Origin: JAVBSX01 sp051660685
Lineage (GTDB): Bacteria; Planctomycetota; Planctomycetia; Pirellulales; Thermoguttaceae
Assembly (NCBI GenBank): GCA_051660685.1
Contig: JBOFQB010000112.1
Span: 17,992 to 81,991, forward strand
Length of the DNA stretch: 64,000 nt
Direction: 5' to 3'
Under the pieces are notes generated by a model. The model had not been told where the DNA came from. It made no database searches and saw nothing but the letters and a program-made list of their open reading frames with translations. Made by a program: the position numbers and the translations under genes. Of this stretch, positions 52,667-61,123 are shown piece after piece. Position 1 is the first letter of the stretch. Every line of letters begins with the position of its first letter.

Positions 52667-54247
52667 ATGAGATCATTGAGCGATCATGGTATTGAATTTA
52701 CAATCATTTCACTCGGTTGTCCAAAAAATCTTGTTGATTCGGAAAATATGGTTGGACGACTTCAAACGGCGGGGTTCCGATTCGTTCCGCGCGCGGAATC
52801 GAGCGATTTTGTGCTTTTGAACACTTGCGGTTTTCTGGAATCAGCCCGGGAAGAAGCAAGGGAACAGATAGAGGATTTGACGGACCTGAAATCACAAGGT
52901 TTTTTTCGTCGGATTTTTGTGACCGGTTGCATGGTCAATTTTGAAGGGGAGGACCTTGCGTTTGAGTTTCCCGAAGTCGACGCTTGGATTGGGGTTGCAG
53001 ATGAACAACAGATTGTCCCGATCATTCAGTCCTTTTTCCCCGAACAACCGATTGTTGCAACAACCCTGATTTCAACGGTTTCAACCGATCCTGTTGGTCC
53101 GGCACATTTGGTGACGTTGGGTGAAAGGGAGGATCATCGGCAATCTTGTCTTGCAAAAAAACATCCTCGCTTTTATTTTGAGGCGCAGAATCCTCTTCCG
53201 ATTGATGATTCCGGGCGCAGTCTTTTGACGCCGAAACATCTTGCCTATCTTAAAATTGCAGAAGGTTGTTCCCGGGGATGTTCTTATTGTGCAATTCCAC
53301 AAATTCGCGGTCGTTATATCAGCAAACCGAAAGAAGCCGTGTTGAAAGAAGCCGAACAACTCGTCAATCGCGGCGTTCGTGAACTGGTTCTCATTGCGCA
53401 GGAAACGACATTTTGGGGGATTGACTTATACGGAAAACCGCAATTGGCTTCTTTGCTTGATTCGTTGCGAAAAATCAAGGGGTTGGAATACATTCGGCTT
53501 ATGTACACTTATCCCATGTTTTTTGAGGACGATTTGATCGCCTTGTTTTCCGAAGAAGCAAGTCGGTTTGAAGCACGAATGAAACAGATTGGGAGAGGGG
53601 GGGGAAACCCGAATGTTACAGATCGTGCAATCGGGGATTTCACAAACACAGAAGGAGGGGGAATTCTGCTTCCTTACATTGACATTCCACTTCAACATGC
53701 AAACGATGTCATTCTCAAACGGATGAATCGTCAGGTCAGCAAACAGCAGATGGAGGAACTGCTTGGTCGGTTGCGTGACCGAATTCCGAATCTGGTGTTG
53801 CGAACCTCGTTTATTGTCGGTTTTCCCGGGGAAAGTGATTCCATGTTTGAAGAATTGCTGCAATTCGCCCAAGTTTGGAAATTTGAACGGGGCGGGGTGT
53901 TTCGTTTTTCGGCGGAACCGGGAACCGGGGCTGAAAAACTGGACGGACAGATTCCGCTTGACTTGATTGAGGAGCGAGCCGTTGTGCTTGAAGACATCAT
54001 GGAGCAGAATCAGTCGAATTGGGATCAGAGCCGGGCAGGAAAACCGATTGAGGTGATGATTGACGTTCCGTATTCGACCCCGGACGGAGATCGGGTCAAG
54101 GACGTTTATCTGGGCCGATCTTATGCCGAATCGCCGGATGTCGATCCCCTTGTGATTGTCAACGGAAAAAAACTGAAACCCGGTCATTTTTACCGTTGTG
54201 AAATCGTTCAGGTTGACGGTTCCAACCTGATTGCTGCAACGTATTAG
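52667..54247 (+). CDS. rimO: Ribosomal protein S12 methylthiotransferase
   Basis: A radical-SAM methylthiotransferase of about 526 residues that modifies an Asp of ribosomal protein S12. The N-terminal UPF0004 domain has SLGCPKNLVDSENMVG, LLNTCGFLESAREEA and TGCMV (cluster Cys residues). The radical SAM motif is AEGCSRGCSYCAIPQIRGRY. The core has VLIAQETTFWGIDLYG, LQHANDVILKRMNR and RTSFIVGFPGESD. A C-terminal TRAM domain ends the protein. It is longer than usual (about 440) owing to a polar linker before the SAM motif and a Gly-rich insertion (MKQIGRGGGNPN). The start is uncertain. AAGGAG directly abuts the ATG at 52667, so the in-frame TTG at 52676, nine nt after it, may be the true start. 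Confidence 0.9.
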   Translation: MRSLSDHGIEFTIISLGCPKNLVDSENMVGRLQTAGFRFVPRAESSDFVLLNTCGFLESAREEAREQIEDLTDLKSQGFFRRIFVTGCMVNFEGEDLAFEFPEVDAWIGVADEQQIVPIIQSFFPEQPIVATTLISTVSTDPVGPAHLVTLGEREDHRQSCLAKKHPRFYFEAQNPLPIDDSGRSLLTPKHLAYLKIAEGCSRGCSYCAIPQIRGRYISKPKEAVLKEAEQLVNRGVRELVLIAQETTFWGIDLYGKPQLASLLDSLRKIKGLEYIRLMYTYPMFFEDDLIALFSEEASRFEARMKQIGRGGGNPNVTDRAIGDFTNTEGGGILLPYIDIPLQHANDVILKRMNRQVSKQQMEELLGRLRDRIPNLVLRTSFIVGFPGESDSMFEELLQFAQVWKFERGGVFRFSAEPGTGAEKLDGQIPLDLIEERAVVLEDIMEQNQSNWDQSRAGKPIEVMIDVPYSTPDGDRVKDVYLGRSYAESPDVDPLVIVNGKKLKPGHFYRCEIVQVDGSNLIAATY

Positions 54248-54421
54248 ACCGGTTCAATCCTATTGATCTTGACGACAATCACATATTGACTGCGGAGTAG
54301 TGAGACAGAGGACTGTCTTCTGAGTTTCAGCATCTGTATTCCGCTTTTGAAGGTGAACAGGACACTCTTTGACCTTGATCTGTCGCAAACTTCTTCAACT
54401 TCCTTCGATTCTCGAACCGGG

Positions 54422-54449
54422 TTGAAAATTGGTCCCGTTCCGTTATACT
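54422..54449 (+). promoter_or_regulatory. Candidate promoter of the topoisomerase VI A gene
   Basis: TTGAAA (54422-54427), a 16-nt spacer and TATACT (54444-54449), predicting a leader of about 42 nt before the ATG at 54498. Good agreement with sigma-70 consensus. Confidence 0.5.
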
Positions 54450-54497
54450 ATCTTCCGTCGTTCCCTCTATGCCGTTTTATCAGTGTCCCCCTCCCAA

Positions 54498-55616
54498 ATG
54501 CCCAAAAAGTCAACCCGCTTATCCCCCAAAGATGTTCAAACGCTCGACCGTATTGTCAATATGGCGGATGAAGTGTCCAAATTGGCAGATCGCAAGCGTG
54601 AACCTCAGTTGAACATTCCAATGAGGGCCCTCTCGAATGTCAGTTTCAACGAACGGAAAAAAATTATCGAAATGGGGGGCAAGACGACACAACGACAGTT
54701 GTTTAATCTTTCGCAAGCGAAAAACTTTATGCAGACGATGCTAGTTTTGAGCGGGGCAAAGCAGTTGCTTGATGAGGGGAAGACGAACAGTATTCGAGGA
54801 CTCTACTACATGTTGAAGGGGACGATTCCTGACGCAAGAGAAGAGACGTTTGACGAACAGTCGGAGTGTGACACGATCATTGAGGATGTCGAGGTGCTGC
54901 TTGGCAGTTTGCGAGAAGAACTGCATTTAGCGGCGGAGAACAAGGGGAACATGGTTGGTAATATAGCGGTTGTGGATAACGGAGATGAGATTGACTGTTC
55001 GAGAATGGGGAGCGGGGGATACGGTATCCCCTCGATTGTCGAGCCGGACATTATTCGGTTCAAGAAATGTAGTGCTAAATTCATTCTGCATGTTGAAAAG
55101 GGAACGGTTTGGCAACGGTTTAATGAGGACAAATTCTGGAAAACACACAATTGTATTTTGACACATGGAGCGGGACAACCTCCTCGCGGGGTCCGGCGTT
55201 TGCTGTACCGATTGCACAACGAATTGAAACTTCCCATTTATTGTCTGCTTGATAATGATCCTTGGGGGTATTACATTTATAGCGTTATCAAGCAGGGTTC
55301 AATCAATTTGGCGTTTGAATCGCAAAGAATGGCAGTTCCAAACGCAAGGTTTCTCGGTTTGCGAAGTGAAGATTTCGCCCGTTGCGGATTGTCCGATAGT
55401 GTCAGAATCAATCTGAATGACAATGATCGGAAACGGGCAAAGCAGATTGCGGAGTATCCCTGGTTTGCCAATAAAAAAGGTTGGCAGAAAGAGATACAGA
55501 TGATGCTGGATAACGGTTTCAAGCTCGAAGTCGAAGCACTGGTTTCTAAAGATATTAGTTATGTGACCGAAAAATATGTCCCCGAACGTCTGAAGGACGG
55601 TCATTTTCTGGATTAG
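54498..55616 (+). CDS. top6A: DNA topoisomerase VI subunit A (Spo11/Top6A)
   Basis: A 372-residue protein. The winged-helix part carries the active-site tyrosine pair RGLYYMLKG (Tyr103/Tyr104, the same numbering as Tyr103 of the M. jannaschii enzyme as I recall it). The Toprim domain has the Glu in HVEKGTVWQRF (Glu200), the family motif THGAGQPPRGVRRLLYRL and the metal-binding DNDPWGYYI (Asp252/Asp254). YVTEKYVPERL lies near the end. In type IIB topoisomerases the A subunit cuts both DNA strands and needs the ATPase subunit B. Subunit B is normally encoded next to A, yet neither neighbour is a GHKL ATPase: rimO is upstream and an Rpn nuclease downstream. Type IIB enzymes are mainly archaeal and plant, with scattered bacterial cases including planctomycetes. 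The ATG at 54498 gives the normal length. Confidence 0.9.
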   Translation: MPKKSTRLSPKDVQTLDRIVNMADEVSKLADRKREPQLNIPMRALSNVSFNERKKIIEMGGKTTQRQLFNLSQAKNFMQTMLVLSGAKQLLDEGKTNSIRGLYYMLKGTIPDAREETFDEQSECDTIIEDVEVLLGSLREELHLAAENKGNMVGNIAVVDNGDEIDCSRMGSGGYGIPSIVEPDIIRFKKCSAKFILHVEKGTVWQRFNEDKFWKTHNCILTHGAGQPPRGVRRLLYRLHNELKLPIYCLLDNDPWGYYIYSVIKQGSINLAFESQRMAVPNARFLGLRSEDFARCGLSDSVRINLNDNDRKRAKQIAEYPWFANKKGWQKEIQMMLDNGFKLEVEALVSKDISYVTEKYVPERLKDGHFLD

Positions 55617-55637
55617 ACTTGCCCCTTTTTTCCCTTC

Positions 55638-55666
55638 TTGCAAATCCTGATTTTGCAAGGTAAAAT
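55638..55666 (+). promoter_or_regulatory. Promoter overlapping a hairpin, near-leaderless gene
   Basis: TTGCAA (55638-55643), a 17-nt spacer and TAAAAT (55661-55666). The ATG at 55675 lies only about two bases after the expected transcription start. The same DNA forms an inverted repeat (CTTGCAAA ... TTTTGCAAG) that could end the upstream top6A transcript. Confidence 0.5.
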
Positions 55667-55674
55667 ACAGCCTA

Positions 55675-56625
55675 ATGAGACAGGACAAATCTCAAGCAAC
55701 CGAGTTGCAACTTCCGCCGCTTACTGAAGAGCAAGCTGACGAATTGTATGCCAAGATCAAGCAGAATCTTGGCACATTCAGCGTCCTCAACGACGTGATT
55801 TTCAAGCACCTTTTCGGTAAGCCGGGCAAGGCGGAACGGCGTTTAATGAGTTTTCTCAATGCGGTTCGTAAACAGATGCAACAACCGCTCATTACGAAGG
55901 TGACGATTGGAAGTGCGACGAATTATCCCGCCAATTTGGGTGAAAAAATAACATTTCTGGACATTAAGGCGCAGGATGGTGAGGGTTGTTGGTACAATGT
56001 CGAGGTGCAGCTGATTGAGCGAGGGCATTTTGTTCGGCGAGTTGTGTATTACAATTCAAAAATGCACGGTTCCCAACTCGACAAAGGGGACGGTTATGAC
56101 AAACTTCGTCCGACGATTAGTATTGTTTTGACGGATTTTGTGCTGTTTGACGACTTGCCGGGTCCGTTTCAGCCGTTTCGGATCACGTCGGAAACGAATC
56201 CTGAATATGTTTTGACGGACGATGTTCAATATATTTTCATTCAGTTTGGGGGCGAGTTGACCGCAGAATCGTTGGTAGGTTTAGTGCCGGAGTTGGCGGA
56301 TTGGATCAGGTTTTTGAATTTTAGACGGATTGACGAGGTGACGATGAAAAAGGTACTTTTTGCGAATCCAATGGTTGCGAGTACAGGTCGGGTTTTGACG
56401 GAATTTACGGCGGACAGAAAAATGCGACAGTTGGTTGAGGACGAGGAGAAACATCGTCGGGACTATGATTGGGCAATGCAGTGTGAACGGCGGGAAGGTG
56501 AGGCAGAAGGTGAGGCAAAAGGTAAAGCGGAAATTGCCCGCAAACTTCAGATGGAGGGGTTCGATTCAAACACCATATCGAGAATTACCGGGCTTTCTGA
56601 AAACGAAATTGTCAACCTGAAATAA
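55675..56625 (+). CDS. Rpn-family PD-(D/E)XK nuclease (transposase_31-like)
   Basis: A 316-residue protein of the Rpn / PD-(D/E)XK nuclease-family transposase group. It has FSVLNDVIFKHLFG, then FLNAV and the nuclease core ITFLDIKAQDGEGCWYNVEVQL, with the family's Asp and Glu-x-Gln. RVVYYNSKMHGSQLDKG and FVLFDD follow. The C-terminus is helical and charged (EAEGEAKGKAEIARKLQ) and ends with FDSNTISRITGLSENEI, the usual ending of this family. In E. coli, Rpn proteins cut DNA and promote RecA-independent recombination; some act in phage defence. Genes of this family are often multicopy and horizontally spread. It starts at ATG 55675, almost directly at the predicted transcription start. Confidence 0.85.
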   Translation: MRQDKSQATELQLPPLTEEQADELYAKIKQNLGTFSVLNDVIFKHLFGKPGKAERRLMSFLNAVRKQMQQPLITKVTIGSATNYPANLGEKITFLDIKAQDGEGCWYNVEVQLIERGHFVRRVVYYNSKMHGSQLDKGDGYDKLRPTISIVLTDFVLFDDLPGPFQPFRITSETNPEYVLTDDVQYIFIQFGGELTAESLVGLVPELADWIRFLNFRRIDEVTMKKVLFANPMVASTGRVLTEFTADRKMRQLVEDEEKHRRDYDWAMQCERREGEAEGEAKGKAEIARKLQMEGFDSNTISRITGLSENEIVNLK

Positions 56626-56673
56626 ACTGATCAGTCGGACTGGTGAACGACGACTTGTATAAAGGACAAAAAC

Positions 56674-57720
56674 ATGACAATGAAAAAAATCCGCGTGTTG
56701 GTTGTGGACGATTCGGCGTTGGTCCGCCAGATTCTAAAAGAGGGGTTGGAACAGGACCCGAACATTGAGGTTTGCGGTTTGGCTGCTGATCCGTATGCAG
56801 CTCGGGATATGATCGTCCAGATGCGGCCTGATGTTATGACCCTAGATGTCGAAATGCCGAAAATGAATGGGGTTGAATTTCTTCAGAAACTCATGCCGCA
56901 ATTTCCTTTGCCCGTTGTTATGGTCAGTAGTTTGACCGAACGGGGACAAAAGACGACGCTTGATGCAATGACAGCAGGTGCTGTTGATTTTATTGCGAAA
57001 CCGCAATCAGGACCTCGCGGATTGGAACAAATGATGGGGGAATTGCGGACGAAGGTGAAAATTGCGTCAACGGCGAATGTTTCTCATTGGAAACTGAAAC
57101 CGATTCCGACTGCGGTTGGAGGAGTTAAAGCGGTTGACGGTAAACTATCGACGAAAATCTGTGCAATCGGAGCATCGACCGGGGGACCTGAAGCGTTGCG
57201 TGAGGTGATTTGCGGATTTCCACGACAATTCCCGGGAACCGTTGTTGTCCAACATATGCCGAAAAGTTTTACGAAAATGTTTGCGGACCGTTTGAATTCT
57301 CTTGCGAGTGTTGCCGTAAAAGAAGCCGAAGATGGTGATCCGATTGTAGATGGTCGGGTCCTGATTGCACCTGGGGGATTCCAGATGGAAGTCGTCCGAT
57401 TTGGAAATAGTTGGAAAGTTCGGGTCTTTGACGGACCTGAATGTTGCGGACACCGACCGTCAGTTGAAGTGATGATGCGTTCGGTTGCAAAGAATGTGGG
57501 CAATAGGGCGGTTGGGGCAATGTTGACAGGAATGGGGGCAGATGGTGCTGACGGAATGAAAGCGATGAGGGATGCAGGAGCGAAGTGCATTGCGCAGGAT
57601 CAGGAGACGTGTATCGTCTTTGGGATGCCGAAAGAGGCCTATGCAAGAGGAGGAGCTGAACGATTGGTTCCACTTGGCAACATTGCGGCGACGTTGCAGC
57701 AAATGCTCAATAGTCTGTGA
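56674..57720 (+). CDS. cheB: Chemotaxis protein-glutamate methylesterase CheB
   Basis: A 348-residue two-domain protein. The receiver domain has VLVVDDSALVRQIL, the phospho-acceptor Asp in DVMTLDVEMPKMNGVEFL and a late Lys in FIAKPQSG. The methylesterase domain has the catalytic Ser in IGASTGGPEALR, the His in VVVQHMPKSFT and the Asp in MLTGMGADGADGM. It removes methyl groups from chemoreceptors and can deamidate Gln. No cheR, cheA or receptor gene is adjacent, so the rest of the pathway lies elsewhere. Length and catalytic residues are normal. The start is MTMKKIRVLVVDD, with ACAAAAAC upstream but no strong Shine-Dalgarno. Confidence 0.94.
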   Translation: MTMKKIRVLVVDDSALVRQILKEGLEQDPNIEVCGLAADPYAARDMIVQMRPDVMTLDVEMPKMNGVEFLQKLMPQFPLPVVMVSSLTERGQKTTLDAMTAGAVDFIAKPQSGPRGLEQMMGELRTKVKIASTANVSHWKLKPIPTAVGGVKAVDGKLSTKICAIGASTGGPEALREVICGFPRQFPGTVVVQHMPKSFTKMFADRLNSLASVAVKEAEDGDPIVDGRVLIAPGGFQMEVVRFGNSWKVRVFDGPECCGHRPSVEVMMRSVAKNVGNRAVGAMLTGMGADGADGMKAMRDAGAKCIAQDQETCIVFGMPKEAYARGGAERLVPLGNIAATLQQMLNSL

Positions 57721-57763
57721 TGAGGGTAGGGGATAGGGAATGGGGGACAGGGAATAGGGAGGA
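57721..57763. repeat. G-rich array, copy 7
   Basis: Begins at the base after the cheB stop: GGGTAGGGGATAGGGAATGG and onwards, six or more G-runs. It is G-rich on the coding strand of cheB. Confidence 0.8.
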
Positions 57764-57795
57764 AGAATATCCCGGTTTGGGCGCGACACACATAA

Positions 57796-57845
57796 CGCGC
57801 GTTCGAGAAGTCCCCGTTGAGCCGCGATACAACGTATCACGCATA
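57796..57845. repeat. Palindromic repeat, locus 3
   Basis: A clear unit with GCCGCGATACAACGTATCAC (57820-57839) is preceded by a degenerate ACGCGCG flank. One base in the right arm (CAC for CGC) breaks the usual pairing. It lies between convergent cheB and the FabZ-like gene. Confidence 0.65.
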
Positions 57846-57892
57846 TTTTGAGAGAGAATATTGGAGAGAGAAGACAGGAAGGACGTTATCGT

Positions 57893-58348
57893 TCACTGTT
57901 TAGGCGGGTCGGCTAAGGAACAGGCGAAGTCAAATTGCAGGATCGTTTTGCCGTCTAAGGTTGATTTTCCTCGCAAAAAGTAGATTCCGGCAATACACTC
58001 GCGTAATTGGACTTCCATCATCACGGAATCGCCGGGCCGGACCATTTGTTTGAATCGGACTTCTCCCATTTTGGCGACGACGGGGACTCTGAGCAATTGT
58101 CCTTCTTCTTTAGGAAGCGTTTTGGAAAGCAGCAATGCTCCACATTGCATGACGGATTCGCAAAGAATCACCCCCGGAACAATCGGGAACTGCGGATAAT
58201 GCCCCTGAAAAAATGGTTCTTCGTTCGTAAAGGTTTTACGACAATAAATCCGTTGTTCGTCATGTTCAAGAATTTCATCAACAAAGAGAAAAGGAAAACG
58301 GTGTGGTATTGAATCCAAAATTTCCTGAAGTTTCGACTCCGAGTCCAT
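57893..58348 (-). CDS. FabZ-like (3R)-hydroxyacyl-ACP dehydratase
   Basis: A 151-residue hot-dog-fold protein. It has the FabZ motifs IPHRFPFLFVDEI, then FFQGHYPQFPIVPGVILCE (catalytic His in GHYP and Glu in the following helix), MGEVRFKQMVRPGD and a C-terminal strand. It should dehydrate beta-hydroxyacyl-ACP in fatty-acid synthesis. Other fab genes are not adjacent, so it may be a second copy or act in a specialised lipid pathway, such as hydroxy-fatty acids. Length is standard (about 145-155). It is followed upstream on the strand by the NicO-like gene, 57 nt away, so the two are likely one unit. Confidence 0.85.
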   Translation of the reverse strand: MDSESKLQEILDSIPHRFPFLFVDEILEHDEQRIYCRKTFTNEEPFFQGHYPQFPIVPGVILCESVMQCGALLLSKTLPKEEGQLLRVPVVAKMGEVRFKQMVRPGDSVMMEVQLRECIAGIYFLRGKSTLDGKTILQFDFACSLADPPKQ

Positions 58349-58405
58349 TGTATCGACAAAAATAGCGTAAAAAAGTTTGAATTGTAAAAAGGGGACAAAA
58401 CGTCT

Positions 58406-59131
58406 TTACCAACCGAAAACGATGACAACCAGTCCACATGACATGATTGTCAGACCGCCAATTGCGTGAGAATACCGTTCGAGAAACTGAAGATTAAGAG
58501 CCTTAATGCCGCATAATCCGAGATAGACGGAACTCATCATGGTCAGAATCGTCAACGAGCAAAACACAATTGCCGTTAAAACCACACAATGAGTTCCAAC
58601 GAGTGATGCTGCGCTAAGGATCGGGAACATGATTTCACAAGGACCAAGTGCGAGAACGATGAACAAAATCCAGGGAGTCAGACTGTCCCGGGTTGTCTGA
58701 ACATGAAAATGTGAATGTTCATGCACATGTGTATGTTCATGTTCATGCTCAACCTCATTTTCAGCATGAAGATGAAGATGTGTATGGGGGTGATAACGGA
58801 TAATATGCCGAATTCCCCAGATCAAATAGGCTGAACCGAGAGCAACGAGCAACCAAGCCGCAATACTATTCCGGTATTCGTTAATAAACTCAAATCGGGT
58901 TTCCGTGAACCAACTGCTAAAGAGGTAAAGAGCAACGACCAACAACAGAGCGGTTGCGACATGCCCGACTCCGCAGATGAAGGTCCAAAGCATGGAACGG
59001 AACAGGCTCCATTTACATTTTTTGGTCAGGACAATAAACGGCAAATAGTGGTCCGGTCCGGCAAGGGTATGAAAAACCGCCGTTGATGCAGCCCAAACAA
59101 TAATCGCCCAAAAAGTTAATTCTTCGCCCAT
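58406..59131 (-). CDS. NicO/UreH-like metal transporter with His-rich loop
   Basis: A 241-residue membrane protein with about six helices. The first helix has HTLAGPDHYLPF, matching the H-x4-5-D-H metal-binding motif of nickel/cobalt transporters of the NicO/RcnA/UreH type. The cytoplasmic or periplasmic loop in the middle (about 110-145) is packed with His and Glu (HTHLHLHAENEVEHEHEHTH). GPCEIMFPIL follows in a later helix, which is typical of the UreH-like branch. It should move Ni2+ or Co2+, or export excess metal. The [FeFe]-hydrogenase of this window needs no nickel, so the metal serves another enzyme. It is probably co-transcribed with the FabZ-like gene. Confidence 0.8.
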   Translation of the reverse strand: MGEELTFWAIIVWAASTAVFHTLAGPDHYLPFIVLTKKCKWSLFRSMLWTFICGVGHVATALLLVVALYLFSSWFTETRFEFINEYRNSIAAWLLVALGSAYLIWGIRHIIRYHPHTHLHLHAENEVEHEHEHTHVHEHSHFHVQTTRDSLTPWILFIVLALGPCEIMFPILSAASLVGTHCVVLTAIVFCSLTILTMMSSVYLGLCGIKALNLQFLERYSHAIGGLTIMSCGLVVIVFGW

Positions 59132-59428
59132 ACTCTTGTTGATAACGTGATTGAGAGTCTAGTGAAATACCCCTACACCAACAGAGAGGGATTATATCAC
59201 AATTGGCGGGCGATTTCACTGGGGAGGTCGAATAAGTTCTGTGTGTTTTTGGAGAAGGGAGAAGAGAGAAGGTAGGAGGTAGAATTAGGAATTGAGAAGG
59301 AAGAGCATGGAGAAGAGAGAATTGAACCCAACAAAAGAGGAGTTGCACAAAGACAAAAGTGAAACCGGTTGATTTGCGAGACACCGTTATCTTCCTGTAT
59401 CCCTCTTCTTTCCTCCAACCTCCTTTTT

Positions 59429-59489
59429 ACGCGCGGAACGATGTTCCTCGGCTAAACATTACGCGCGATACGTTGTATCGCGGCTAAAC
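59429..59489. repeat. Palindromic repeat, locus 4 (tandem pair)
   Basis: Two units in the same orientation: GCGCGGAACGATGTTCCTCG (59430-59449) and GCGCGATACGTTGTATCGCG (59463-59482), each followed by GCTAAA. Here the pair is tandem rather than inverted, and the two cores have different but self-paired stems. Confidence 0.75.
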
Positions 59490-59515
59490 GACACAAGTCC
59501 TCTTCTTCAAACTCC

Positions 59516-59543
59516 TTGCGAGCCAAACCATTTCAGGTACAAT
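59516..59543 (+). promoter_or_regulatory. Candidate purB promoter
   Basis: TTGCGA, a 16-nt spacer and TACAAT (59538-59543), about 100 nt before the preferred purB ATG. Pattern match only. Confidence 0.35.
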
Positions 59544-59650
59544 CTGACCGTCAGGTGTTCAGTTTTCAGCCGACCCTGTTCAACCTTGTCTCTTTGATTC
59601 CACCTCTTCCTTTTGATTCCATTTCTTCATCTTCTATCCCTCATTCGTCA

Positions 59651-61072
59651 ATGCTCGATTACAACAATCCTTTGATTGAGCGATACAGCTCGTCCGAAAT
59701 GTCACATCTTTGGGGACCTCAACGCAAGTTTAGCACTTGGCGTCAACTTTGGGTCGCATTAGCCGAATCTGAAGCCGAACTCGGTCTCCCGATTACTTCC
59801 GACCAAATCAAGGAATTAAAAGCTCATGTCCAAGACATTGATTTTGAAAAAGCAGCCGAATATGAAAAAAAATTGCGGCATGATGTCATGTCCCATGTCC
59901 ACACTTACGGTGATGCTTGCCCAACTGCAAAAGGGATCATCCATCTTGGCGCAACCAGTTGTTTTGTGACCGATAATACCGACGCAATCCTGCTCCGAGA
60001 AGCGTTGATTCTCGTCCGCAACCGTTTGGTTACTGTCCTTGACCGTCTCGCCCGGTTTGCCCAAAAATACCGCAATGTTCCGACTCTTGCATTCACTCAC
60101 TTACAACCCGCTCAACCAACAACGGTCGGAAAACGAGCCTGTCTTTGGGCCTATGATCTTGTTCTCGACCTTGCTGAAATCGAACATCGAATTGCAACGG
60201 TTTTACCGCTTGGAAATAAGGGGACAACGGGAACACAGGCGAGTTTTTTGAAGTTATTTGAAGGGGATCACGAAAAAGTCCGGCAATTGGAACGACGCTT
60301 TTGTGAGAAAATCGGGTTCACCCGATCTTTTACCGTAACCGGTCAGACCTATCCTCGCAAAATGGACTCCCAAGTCCTCGATTGTCTTTCAGGAATTGCC
60401 CAAAGTGCGCACAAATTTGCGACGGACTTGCGAATTCTTGCACATCGTAAGGAAATGGAAGAACCGTTTGAACGAAGTCAGATCGGTTCTTCAGCAATGC
60501 CGTATAAACGGAATCCAATGCGAAGTGAACGAATCTGCTCTCTCGCCCGATTCGTCATTTCGCTCCAATCGAGTCCGGCTGCAACGCTCGCCGTACAATG
60601 GATGGAACGTTCATTAGATGACAGTGCAAACCGGCGTTTAGTCCTTCCTCAAGCGTTTCTTGCAATCGACGCTTTGCTGATTCTTTATCAAAACATTGCA
60701 GAAGGATTGGTTGTTTACGAAAAGGTCATTCAGAAGAATCTGAACGAGGAATTGCCGTTTATGGGAACCGAGAACATTCTCATGTCGGCTGTTGAACAGG
60801 GAGGAGATCGTCAGGAACTGCATGAACGGATCAGGACACATTCTCATGCAGCCGCTCATGTCATCAAGGGAGAAGGGGGGACAAACGACCTTTTGGACCG
60901 ATTACGTCATGATCCGGCGTTTGCAAAGGTAGACATTGACGCTGAAATGAACATTGGTCATTTTATTGGCCGGGCTCCTGAACAGGTTGATGAGTTTATT
61001 GAACAGGAAATCGAACCGATTCGGCGTCGATACAGCGATTCCCTCGATCTTTCCGCCGAATTAAGAGTGTGA
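59651..61072 (+). CDS. purB: Adenylosuccinate lyase
   Basis: A 473-residue member of the fumarase/aspartase superfamily that cleaves SAICAR and adenylosuccinate in purine synthesis. It has RYSSSEMSHLWGPQRKF, VMSHVHTYGDACPTAKGIIH (catalytic His region) and LGATSCFVTDNTD. It also has TLAFTHLQPAQPTTVGKRA and the signature GSSAMPYKRNPMRSE (catalytic Ser loop). NLNEELPFMGTENILMSAVE and HEHA-like ERIRTHSHAAAH follow. Its layout resembles eukaryotic-type ADSL, about 480 residues, rather than the shorter Bacillus type. The ATG at 59651 (MLDYNNPLIERY) is preferred; a frame open to 59516 is non-conserved. The leader is C/T-rich. A G-rich repeat begins at its stop. Confidence 0.92.
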   Translation: MLDYNNPLIERYSSSEMSHLWGPQRKFSTWRQLWVALAESEAELGLPITSDQIKELKAHVQDIDFEKAAEYEKKLRHDVMSHVHTYGDACPTAKGIIHLGATSCFVTDNTDAILLREALILVRNRLVTVLDRLARFAQKYRNVPTLAFTHLQPAQPTTVGKRACLWAYDLVLDLAEIEHRIATVLPLGNKGTTGTQASFLKLFEGDHEKVRQLERRFCEKIGFTRSFTVTGQTYPRKMDSQVLDCLSGIAQSAHKFATDLRILAHRKEMEEPFERSQIGSSAMPYKRNPMRSERICSLARFVISLQSSPAATLAVQWMERSLDDSANRRLVLPQAFLAIDALLILYQNIAEGLVVYEKVIQKNLNEELPFMGTENILMSAVEQGGDRQELHERIRTHSHAAAHVIKGEGGTNDLLDRLRHDPAFAKVDIDAEMNIGHFIGRAPEQVDEFIEQEIEPIRRRYSDSLDLSAELRV

Positions 61073-61115
61073 GGAAGATAGGGATTAGGGGATAGGGAAT
61101 GGGGGATAGGGAGGA
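61071..61115. repeat. G-rich array, copy 8
   Basis: Starts at the purB stop and reads GATAGGGATTAGGGGATAGG and onwards on the plus strand, with six G-runs. It is G-rich on the purB coding strand and is followed by a palindromic unit. Confidence 0.8.
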
Positions 61116-61123
61116 AAATCTGC

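Larger units (their letters stand above)
59132..59650. other. Divergent intergenic region, NicO-like gene / purB
   Basis: A 519-nt region without a supported gene. It contains purine-rich sequence (59220-59340), the palindromic units at 59429-59489, a candidate purB promoter (59516-59543) and a long C/T-rich purB leader (59570-59650). Confidence 0.5.
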
